Assembly: GCA_964481185.1 (NCBI GenBank)
Contig: CAYZSY010000008.1
Location: 1-24,139, forward strand
Source of the DNA: JAOAJC01 sp964481185
GTDB taxonomy: Archaea > Nanobdellota > Nanobdellia > Pacearchaeales > GW2011-AR1
DNA length: 24,139 bases
Direction: 5' to 3'
Made by a program: the position numbers and the translations under genes. Shown piece by piece: positions 1-5,976 of this stretch; within the stretch, counting starts at the first letter, position 1; every line of letters starts with the position of its first letter. The notes beneath the pieces are model-generated. The model was not told where the DNA came from. It was given only the letters and a program-made list of their open reading frames with translations, and did no database searches.

Positions 1-248
1 CCAAATGTCTGCCATTTCATTTCTTTTATTTTGTCTTCCTTTTTGTCTATTTTAATCCATACTTTCATCATGTCCCCGCATGCTGGGCTCCCGACCAACC
101 CTAATCCGTCTGCCTTGTATTTATCTGCTTTTTTTCCATCCAAGAAATTTTTTGGAGAGAAGAAGTGGCTTTTAACAGCTTTTGTATAAAACCATTTCTG
201 TGAGTCAACTTTCGCTTTTACGTCTGGGTGGGTATTCATCTCATTCAT
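1..248 (-). CDS. iscU: NifU/IscU-type Fe-S cluster scaffold protein, partial (C-terminus outside window)
   Basis: This is the N-terminal 82 codons of a NifU/IscU-like scaffold, the protein on which sulfur from the cysteine desulfurase and iron are assembled into Fe-S clusters before transfer to apoproteins. The visible part has the family layout: an initial helix (KWFYTKAVKSHFFSPKNF), then a Gly-rich strand and the motif GSPACGDMMKV, which holds the first ligand Cys and the conserved Asp two residues later. The gene was read directly from the sequence because it is cut by the window edge. Its ATG at 248 overlaps the TGA of the desulfurase gene (ATGA), and a GGAG lies 8 nt upstream, so the two are translationally coupled. 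A second in-frame ATG at 239 is possible but less well placed. Later ligand cysteines fall outside the window. Confidence 0.88.
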   Translation of the reverse strand, partial: MNEMNTHPDVKAKVDSQKWFYTKAVKSHFFSPKNFLDGKKADKYKADGLGLVGSPACGDMMKVWIKIDKKEDKIKEMKWQTF

Positions 249-1417
249 GTGAAGTGCTCCATACTAAGATTTACAGGGGATATTTTTTTTAATTTTTTAA
301 CAATTCCAGGCATTGCATCGGCGACTCTGTCTAAATATTCTTTAACGCTATCTTTTCCAAGAGTAAACCTTATGCTTCCATGAGCCCCTTCATATGATAA
401 TCCTATTGCCCTTAGCACATGGCTTGGTTCTAGGCTTTTAGAGGCGCATGCAGAGCCAGTTGAGGCATAAATATTCATTTCATTAAGATAAAGAAGCATT
501 GCTTCGCCCTCAACATCCATAAAGGATATATTAACATTGTTCGGGAGTCTTTCTGTGCTGTGCCCATTCAGTCTGGATTTTGGAATCTTCAACAATTTGG
601 CTATGAGATAATCTCTTAATTCTGAAAGCCTTGCATTTTCCTTGTCTTTATTTTTCTGGGCAATTTCCAATGCCTTGGCAAAACCTACAATATAAGGAAC
701 ATTTTCAGTTCCTGAGCGAAGTCTGGATTCTTGTCCCCCTCCATGTACAAGCGGAACAATTTCAATGCCCTCTCTTAAATATAACATTCCTATGCCTTTA
801 GGACCATATATTTTGCTGCCGTTTATAGTCAGAAGGTCAACACCAAGGTATTTGATGTCAAGATTCAAGCAACCTGCTGCTTGGCAGGCATCAGTATGAA
901 ATAAGACCCCTTTTTTCTTGCATATTTCTGCTATCTCTTTTATTGGTTCTATTGTCCCAATTTCATTGTTCGCATACATTATTGAAACAAGCGAGGTTCT
1001 CTCATTAATCGAATTCTCTACATCTTTCGGATTAACTTTTCCATATTTATCAACATCTAAATAACTAACTTTGAATCCAATCTCTTCCAGATAAGCACAA
1101 CTATTTAGTACAGCAGGATGTTCTATTTTTGAGGTAATAATATGATTTTTCTCTTTGTTTGCAAGTGCTATGCCTTTTATCGCGAGATTAATGCTCTCTG
1201 TTCCGCCAGATGTAAAAATTATTTCTTTTGTTGAGCAGTTTAGAAGACTTGCTATCTCTTGCCTGGCATTATCTAAGGCATTTTTTGCCTCTAATCCTTT
1301 TGAATGAAAACTCCCAGGGTTGCCATATTTTTCAGAAAAATATGGAAGCATCTCCAAAAGAACTTCTTCACGAATAGGCGTTGTTGCAGCATAGTCTAAG
1401 TAAATATTTTTTATCAT
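245..1417 (-). CDS. iscS: Cysteine desulfurase (NifS/IscS family)
   Basis: PLP-dependent enzyme that removes sulfur from L-cysteine as a persulfide and passes it to the Fe-S scaffold. At 390 residues it has the normal family length. Visible motifs: GGTES (71-75) binding the PLP phosphate, His100 in SKIEHP stacking on the cofactor, HTDACQ with Asp176, the Schiff-base Lys202 in GSKIYGPKG, the R-SGTENV segment near 232-240, and the mobile catalytic loop STGSACAS with Cys324. All active-site residues are present. The gene overlaps the upstream regulator by ATGA at its start and the downstream scaffold gene by ATGA at its stop, giving a compact three-gene operon. It is the desulfurase of the only Fe-S assembly unit visible here. 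Assignment to IscS rather than NifS is by convention. Confidence 0.95.
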   Translation of the reverse strand: MIKNIYLDYAATTPIREEVLLEMLPYFSEKYGNPGSFHSKGLEAKNALDNARQEIASLLNCSTKEIIFTSGGTESINLAIKGIALANKEKNHIITSKIEHPAVLNSCAYLEEIGFKVSYLDVDKYGKVNPKDVENSINERTSLVSIMYANNEIGTIEPIKEIAEICKKKGVLFHTDACQAAGCLNLDIKYLGVDLLTINGSKIYGPKGIGMLYLREGIEIVPLVHGGGQESRLRSGTENVPYIVGFAKALEIAQKNKDKENARLSELRDYLIAKLLKIPKSRLNGHSTERLPNNVNISFMDVEGEAMLLYLNEMNIYASTGSACASKSLEPSHVLRAIGLSYEGAHGSIRFTLGKDSVKEYLDRVADAMPGIVKKLKKISPVNLSMEHFT

Positions 1418-1779
1418 TTCAGGCAGATACTACATTTTCTTGAGATGTTGCTGTATTTTTTGTGAAGCTGGCAGATTTTTTTCATCATTTCAGGCATTTT
1501 TAGTATATTTTGTATTTCCGAAGTAACTTCACTCTCTTCTTCAATAATTTTCTCAGCTGACAAATCTATTCTCTTTTGAACTGCCAGGTCAAATTTCAAT
1601 CCTGCTGCTCTTTTGTTGTTTGAATATTGGGAGATTGCAGAATCTGTGACTCCCAAGAGGGAAGCAATTTCATTTTGAGGCATTTTTCTCTTTTTCATTG
1701 CAAGCGCAAGTTCTTTTCTTATTAACGGGATTATATACCACACTTCTACTTCCTGTGGTTGAATTAATTTATTAACCAT
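1414..1779 (-). CDS. Helix-turn-helix regulator with C-terminal Cys cluster; predicted Fe-S-responsive regulator of iscSU
   Basis: A 121-residue archaeal regulator resembling the COG2522-type predicted transcriptional regulators. Residues about 15-60 form an XRE/lambda-repressor-like HTH: IRKELALAMKK, then QNEIASLLGVTDSAISQY, whose second part is the recognition helix. The C-terminus carries Cys103 and a CSIC pair (Cys116, Cys119), a layout able to bind a metal or Fe-S cluster; a fourth ligand is not obvious. It is first in an operon with the desulfurase and scaffold genes, joined by ATGA overlaps. A TATA-like element at 1804-1811 lies about 28 nt before the ATG, and a perfect inverted repeat sits between them, suggesting autorepression. 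The role as a sensor of Fe-S status is inferred from cysteines and context. It could equally respond to another metal or to redox state. Confidence 0.75.
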   Translation of the reverse strand: MVNKLIQPQEVEVWYIIPLIRKELALAMKKRKMPQNEIASLLGVTDSAISQYSNNKRAAGLKFDLAVQKRIDLSAEKIIEEESEVTSEIQNILKMPEMMKKICQLHKKYSNISRKCSICLK

Positions 1780-1785
1780 TATTAA

Positions 1786-1799
1786 TTAACAATAGTTAA
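1786..1799. promoter_or_regulatory. Candidate operator, inverted repeat TTAAC-AATA-GTTAA
   Basis: A perfect 5-bp inverted repeat with a 4-nt spacer lies between the TATA-like element and the start codon of the HTH regulator gene. A protein bound here would overlap the expected transcription start, the usual position for an archaeal repressor site. The adjacent GTTAAC is itself palindromic. The link to this regulator is inferred from position only. Confidence 0.4.
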
Positions 1800-1803
1800 C
1801 TTA

Positions 1804-1811
1804 CTTATAAA
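1804..1811 (-). promoter_or_regulatory. TATA-like promoter of the regulator-iscS-iscU operon
   Basis: Minus-strand TTTATAAG is centred about 28 nt upstream of the ATG at 1779, which predicts a transcript starting at or within a few bases of the start codon. No ribosome binding site is visible before that ATG, consistent with a leaderless message. Confidence 0.5.
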
Positions 1812-1844
1812 CATTTCGGAAGATTAATTTATTTTGTAATGCTT

Positions 1845-2645
1845 TTATTTGTTCAGCTTCAATTCCTCAAAAGTTTTTCTTTCTTTCTGGTAAAATATTC
1901 CAATAGGTATTCTTCCTGTTTTTGAGTCATAATCAAATTCGTCTGCTTTTGCCAAAGCCAATCCTAAATTTGTTTTGTCATGTCTTTCTTTTTGTAGGTC
2001 ATATAATCTGTTTTTGTACTCCCTGTAATTGTGAAAGATCAAGCACGGCTGCAATATTTCGATAAATGCAAAACCCCTATGTTTTATTGCTTCTTCCAGA
2101 ACTTCCTTTATCTGGTTCTGATCGCAATCTACTCTTGCAACAAAGCTCGCTCCAGCAGCAAGCAATAATTTTATAGGGTTAAACGGCTGGAGTTTTACTC
2201 CTTCAGGATTTGTTTTATCAGTATATCCTATTTCAGTTGTGGGCGTTGGCTGGCCTAATGTCAAAGCAAAGACCTGATTATTATGGACGAAGTACTTGAA
2301 ATCAGAATTATATCTTGCCATATGAATTAAATGCTCCATGCCTTCAGCATAAGCATCTCCATCCCCTGAAAAGCCCAGAACGTTTAATTCAGGTTTTGCC
2401 AATTTCAAACCCAGGCAGGTAGGAACAACCCTTCCATGAAGAGTATTTATTCCTGGTAAATCTAAATAGTCAAATATTTTTGCATGGCATCCTATTCCGC
2501 TTACTATTCCGAATTCCTCTTTTTTCTTCCCGTTTTGCATTTGTTGCTCAATAAACTTTTGAATAGCAGACAAAACTAAGAAGTTAGTGCAACCCGGGCA
2601 CCAAGTCACAGGTGCTAAAGTCCTAGCAGATACTTTTTCGTTCAC
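1845..2645 (-). CDS. korB: 2-oxoacid:ferredoxin oxidoreductase, beta subunit
   Basis: TPP- and [4Fe-4S]-binding subunit of a 2-oxoacid:ferredoxin oxidoreductase, which oxidatively decarboxylates 2-oxoacids to acyl-CoA and reduces ferredoxin. The four cluster cysteines of the two-subunit archaeal enzymes are recognisable: Cys16 and Cys19 in WCPGC, Cys53 in GIGCHAK, and Cys201 in LQPCLIFH. The TPP-Mg motif is GDGDAYAEG (94-102) followed by HNNQVFALT. Length (266) is slightly under the usual 280-300. The start is GTG at 2645, preceded by AGGAGG with a 5-nt spacer, and overlaps the TGA of the alpha subunit gene (GTGA), so the two subunits are coupled. The substrate (pyruvate, 2-oxoglutarate or broad) cannot be told from sequence alone; korB is a family label. 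Confidence 0.9.
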   Translation of the reverse strand: MNEKVSARTLAPVTWCPGCTNFLVLSAIQKFIEQQMQNGKKKEEFGIVSGIGCHAKIFDYLDLPGINTLHGRVVPTCLGLKLAKPELNVLGFSGDGDAYAEGMEHLIHMARYNSDFKYFVHNNQVFALTLGQPTPTTEIGYTDKTNPEGVKLQPFNPIKLLLAAGASFVARVDCDQNQIKEVLEEAIKHRGFAFIEILQPCLIFHNYREYKNRLYDLQKERHDKTNLGLALAKADEFDYDSKTGRIPIGIFYQKERKTFEELKLNK

Positions 2646-4138
2646 TTTATCCTCCTATCAATCTCATTAGAAAGTTCTTCAAATAAAAAAGGGCGCCCGT
2701 CATATTTCAAGATTTTATTTTTATCATCAATCAAATAACCTGTTTTCTTTGTAATTAAAGATGAAAGCGGAGAAGTTCCGTTATTTTCTACAACAATAAT
2801 CTTTTTTGCATTCTTTAATTCATTTTTTATTTTATTGCTAAATGGCTCCAAATAAATAATTTGTAAAAATCTGCAGTCTTTTTCTTTAATAGCATCCAAA
2901 ATAGCCCCTTTGGTGCTGCCCCAGCTAATGATTAAGTTTTCACTATCTTTTTTTCCATACAACTTAAATGATTGAAATTTTTCAATCTCTTCCTGTAATC
3001 TCTTAGAGATCAAAATCCTATTCTCTACATTTTTATTAACTATTTTAGGGTCTTCTGTTGCGATTTTGTTTTCTCCAGATTCGTAGCTATTATATCTGGC
3101 TGGCCATTTGATTGACTTTTCTGAATATGTAACTCGCGGTTCTCCTGTAAAACTATAATAACTTTCAACAAGATGTTTATCAGACATTAAAATTCCAGGA
3201 ATTTTGTATCTTTGGGTAAAATAAAATATCTCTGAAGTTTTTTCAATAGCTTCCAGAGGGTCTCCTGGAGCAATAACTATACGATTAAATTCGCCATGGC
3301 CAGAATGTAATGCGACATTAAGATCTCCCTGTCCAGTATATGTTGCTAGCCCAGTAGACGGACCAGGTCTTTGAGATAAATAAATTACTAAAGGCACTTC
3401 CGCCATTCCAGCCAAGCTGAGGGATTCAGTCATCAAGTCAAAACCTCCTCCAGAAGTCCCCACCATTGCCTTAGCTCCAGCAATTGAGCTTCCAATAGCA
3501 GCATTAATACAGGAAATCTCGCCTTCCAGCTCTATTGTTATGTGCTTCCCATCTTTCTGCTTCTGAGATAATTCAGTTAAAACTCCTGTTGCAGGGGTCA
3601 TAGGATAGCTATAATAAAATTCTACTCCTGAAAGAATTGCTCCTTCTGAGATCGCTTCATTACCATTCATAATCTTAATTTTTTCTTCTCCTCTTTTATT
3701 CTCAACTAAGAATTTTCTCTTTTCAGAGTTATATCCTTCAGTTGCATGAATCAAATTCTGTTCATAATTATCTAGCTTTTTTATTTCACTATCCAATATC
3801 TTAAAGTTTAATTCTAAAATCTTAAATATTCTTCCAGCATAAAAAATATTGTCCGAACTACCCTTTAAAATGATTCCATTTTTATTTAATCTTTCTTGAT
3901 GTATTCCTTCAGTATTTTCATCCAATGCAATCAAAATATCCACTTTTGCAGAATTGCTATGGACTGGCTCATCAGAAAACGTAATCATATTAAAATTATG
4001 CCCTCCTCTTACTCTAGATTCATATTCTCTGGAAGAGAACACAAAAAAGCCTTTATCAATCAGACCTTTGGAGATTAAACTTGCTAAGATATTAGGGCCC
4101 TGTCCGGCACTTCCGCCAATAAGAATATTTTCTCGCAT
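2642..4138 (-). CDS. korA: 2-oxoacid:ferredoxin oxidoreductase, fused gamma-alpha subunit
   Basis: This subunit joins a gamma domain to an alpha domain in one chain, as in the two-subunit archaeal enzymes. Residues 1 to about 150 are the gamma domain (IGGSAGQGPN near 7-16, then SREYESRVRGGHN). Alpha begins near 155 with MNGNEAISEGAILSG, YSYPMTPATG (the YPxTP motif at 178-182), then GTSGGGFDLMTES and QRPGPSTGLAT. The open frame extends 4 codons further to a TTG at 4150, but ATG at 4138 is preferred: it has GAGG 6 nt upstream and leaves MRENILIGG, a normal gamma-domain start. This gives 498 residues against about 600 in typical fusions, so the gamma part and the C-terminus are compact. It is first in a two-gene operon with the beta subunit. 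No ferredoxin gene is nearby. Confidence 0.9.
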   Translation of the reverse strand: MRENILIGGSAGQGPNILASLISKGLIDKGFFVFSSREYESRVRGGHNFNMITFSDEPVHSNSAKVDILIALDENTEGIHQERLNKNGIILKGSSDNIFYAGRIFKILELNFKILDSEIKKLDNYEQNLIHATEGYNSEKRKFLVENKRGEEKIKIMNGNEAISEGAILSGVEFYYSYPMTPATGVLTELSQKQKDGKHITIELEGEISCINAAIGSSIAGAKAMVGTSGGGFDLMTESLSLAGMAEVPLVIYLSQRPGPSTGLATYTGQGDLNVALHSGHGEFNRIVIAPGDPLEAIEKTSEIFYFTQRYKIPGILMSDKHLVESYYSFTGEPRVTYSEKSIKWPARYNSYESGENKIATEDPKIVNKNVENRILISKRLQEEIEKFQSFKLYGKKDSENLIISWGSTKGAILDAIKEKDCRFLQIIYLEPFSNKIKNELKNAKKIIVVENNGTSPLSSLITKKTGYLIDDKNKILKYDGRPFLFEELSNEIDRRIK

Positions 4139-4241
4139 TAAAATCCTCAATTATATAACTATTTAAGATTATTTGTTATTTGGACGAAGTTACTTTTTAC
4201 AGAATGCAAAATCTTATTAACTAAATATATCGAACTAATTT

Positions 4242-4520
4242 ATGCTAGTTAAACTCCTTGGAGCAATAGATATTGTCTCAGCTCTTGTTTTTTTATCTAT
4301 AATTTTCGGATTTAGCCCCATTATCCCAATAATCTTGTTCTGTGCAGGATTATTGCTTCTTAAAGGATTGCTCACGATTTGGGATATTAATATGTTTAGT
4401 ATTATCGATGTTCTTTCTTCAATAGTCCTAATTTTGTCAATATTTTTCGCTCTTCCAGCTTTTCTCATTTGGATTCCAGCGTTTCTGCTTTTAGCCAAAG
4501 GAATTGTTAGTTTTATCTAA
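4242..4520 (+). CDS. Small multi-pass membrane protein, unknown function
   Basis: A 92-residue very hydrophobic protein with three or four predicted transmembrane segments: about 5-24, 26-46, 52-70 and 71-90, separated by short turns carrying Lys5, Lys41, Asp49 and Lys86. It has no recognised motif. An overlapping opposite-strand frame of similar length encodes a polar, basic, low-quality sequence; the hydrophobic pattern on this strand, with charges only at turns, is the better gene. It is divergent from the 2-oxoacid oxidoreductase operon across about 100 nt and convergent with panB, ending 14 nt from it. Small proteins of this kind are frequent in DPANN genomes, but I cannot assign a family. 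Confidence 0.6.
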   Translation: MLVKLLGAIDIVSALVFLSIIFGFSPIIPIILFCAGLLLLKGLLTIWDINMFSIIDVLSSIVLILSIFFALPAFLIWIPAFLLLAKGIVSFI

Positions 4521-4534
4521 GAAAGAAGAGAAAC

Positions 4535-5407
4535 TTATCTTTCACTGCAAGGTCTCTCGGGCTCTTCCATCTTATAGAAGTGCTCCGAGGATGGGAATTC
4601 TCCTGAATGAACTTCTTCTATATATCTTCTAAATGCTTCTTCTTCTAATTTGCCTAACTCTGCGTATTTCTTTGCAAATTTTGGAATCTTGATATTTCCG
4701 CTTAATTTACCTTCATAAGTTCCAAGCAAATCATGACAAATTAAAAGCTGTCCATCAACATAAGGTCCTGCTCCTATTCCATAAATTGGAATTTTCAATT
4801 CAGCACTAACTTTTTTTCCAGCTTCTGGCGGAACTGCTTCAAGGAGAATTGAGAATGCTCCTGCTTCTTCAATAGCTTTAGCTTCTCCAACTAATCTTGA
4901 TATTGCATCATCAGTCCTTGCCTGAATAGTATACCCTCCCAAAGCGGCTGTGCTTTGTGGAGTTAATCCAAGATGGCCTTGTACTAGGATTCCTGCATTA
5001 TGCATGGCTCTTATTCTTGGAGCAACTGCTTTTCCACCTTCACATTTCACGGCAGAGCATCCAGCTCTGATAAATTTGCTTGCATTAAGGACCGCCTCCA
5101 AGTCAGAAAGTTGATAAGACATATACGGCATATCCCCGATGACAAATGAGTGTTTGGCTCCTCTTGCAACGGCATCTGCATGAGGAATCATTATATCCAT
5201 ATTCATCTGTAAAGTATTATCAAAACCATAAACAGTCATTCCCATAGAATCTCCTACGAGAACTATGTCCATCCCAGCCCTATCAGCCCTTCTCGCACTA
5301 GGAAAATCATAAGCAGTTACATAAGCTGCCTTTTTGTGCTCAGCTTTCATTCTAAGAAGGGTATTGATTGTTACCTTTTTTCTTTCTGCGCTCTTTTCTA
5401 TTTCCAT
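4535..5407 (-). CDS. panB: 3-methyl-2-oxobutanoate hydroxymethyltransferase (ketopantoate synthesis)
   Basis: Transfers a hydroxymethyl group from 5,10-methylenetetrahydrofolate to 3-methyl-2-oxobutanoate, giving ketopantoate for pantothenate and CoA. The TIM-barrel family motifs are clear: VTAYDFPSARRAD near 30-42, LVGDSMGMTVYG with metal ligand Asp53, IGDMPYMSY with Asp92, AVKCEGG with Lys121 and Glu123, QGHLGLTPQS near 143-152, LLEAVP with Glu190, and GIGAGPYVDGQ near 210-220. From ATG 5407 it is 290 residues, in the normal range. A TTG at 5425 would add six residues; the TATA-like element at 5445-5452 predicts a transcript start near 5423, which favours the ATG with a short leader. No panC, panD or archaeal pantoate kinase gene lies beside it, so the rest of the pathway, if present, is elsewhere. 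Confidence 0.93.
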   Translation of the reverse strand: MEIEKSAERKKVTINTLLRMKAEHKKAAYVTAYDFPSARRADRAGMDIVLVGDSMGMTVYGFDNTLQMNMDIMIPHADAVARGAKHSFVIGDMPYMSYQLSDLEAVLNASKFIRAGCSAVKCEGGKAVAPRIRAMHNAGILVQGHLGLTPQSTAALGGYTIQARTDDAISRLVGEAKAIEEAGAFSILLEAVPPEAGKKVSAELKIPIYGIGAGPYVDGQLLICHDLLGTYEGKLSGNIKIPKFAKKYAELGKLEEEAFRRYIEEVHSGEFPSSEHFYKMEEPERPCSER

Positions 5408-5444
5408 TTTAGACTGTAAAAACAAATTTACTCATTAAAAATAG

Positions 5445-5452
5445 TATTTAAA
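5445..5452 (-). promoter_or_regulatory. TATA-like promoter of panB
   Basis: Minus-strand TTTAAATA lies about 41 nt before the preferred panB ATG. It predicts a start near 5423, leaving a leader of about 16 nt. There is no ribosome binding site in that leader. Confidence 0.4.
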
Positions 5453-5495
5453 GTTAATTATAATTAAGAATGTGTGTAAATCTATTCATTAGTTA

Positions 5496-5518
5496 GAAAA
5501 CTGCCCAGAAGATTGGGC
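5496..5518 (-). terminator. Hairpin terminator of the secF-secD operon
   Basis: On the minus strand GCCCA, a 6-nt loop and TGGGC form a perfect 5-bp GC-rich stem (5503-5518), followed by AGTTTTC. The stem starts at the last base of the TAG stop codon of the YdjM-like gene, so it closes the operon. It is the most GC-rich hairpin noticed in an intergenic region here. Confidence 0.5.
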
Positions 5519-5967
5519 TATTTAGAGAATAAGGCGTTTTTTCTCAGCCAGTTAATCAATAAGAATTCTCTCCTGTATATTCTCTTTTTATAACTCATGT
5601 CAATTACATCAACGAGTGAATGAAAGAGCATTCCAACAAAGATATAAATGAATGGGGAATATACAAAAGCAAGAGCCAAAACAAGCAAATGGAATTCCAG
5701 GGTATGGAATACATGAAAATCGCTTTTTCTGAAAATTTTCTTTCTTTTATCTTCTTTTTCCTTTTTCATCAAAATTTTGTGATAATTTAAGGCATCCCCA
5801 AGCCAGATTTTATTTGTTTTCTTAACTGCGCACATATAATGGTCAAAATCGATTAGGAAAGAAGATAAAAAGACAATTGCAACACCATACCACGCAGTCG
5901 AAGGAAACAAAATTAAGAAAATAATGCTAAAAATCGCTCCTAAAAATATATGCCATCTCGGTAACAT
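5518..5967 (-). CDS. Membrane-bound YdjM-like putative metal-dependent hydrolase
   Basis: A 149-residue membrane protein resembling the YdjM/DUF457 family of predicted membrane metal-dependent hydrolases. The histidine and aspartate pattern of that family is visible: RWHIFLGA near the N-terminus (His6), LIDFDHYM (Asp40, Asp42, His43) after a hydrophobic segment, FHVFHTLEFH (near 84-93), and GMLFHSLVDVID (His117, Asp121). Hydrophobic segments lie near 7-38, 93-111 and 110-125. These residues could bind a metal at the membrane face. The biochemical function of the family is not established. The ATG is preceded by GGAG with a 6-nt spacer that overlaps the secD stop codon, so it belongs to the secF-secD operon. 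The family assignment rests on motif layout only. Confidence 0.6.
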   Translation of the reverse strand: MLPRWHIFLGAIFSIIFLILFPSTAWYGVAIVFLSSFLIDFDHYMCAVKKTNKIWLGDALNYHKILMKKEKEDKRKKIFRKSDFHVFHTLEFHLLVLALAFVYSPFIYIFVGMLFHSLVDVIDMSYKKRIYRREFLLINWLRKNALFSK

Positions 5968-5976
5968 TTTATTCTC

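Noticed and set aside
4139..4150. TTG start giving a 502-residue gamma-alpha subunit
   Set aside because: The TTG falls within the ribosome binding site (GAGG) of the ATG at 4138, which gives a normal gamma-domain N-terminus.
4235..4498. Opposite-strand 87-residue frame over the small membrane protein gene
   Set aside because: Its product is a polar, Ile/Lys/Arg/Ser-rich sequence mirroring hydrophobic codons of the plus-strand gene, with no domain-like pattern.
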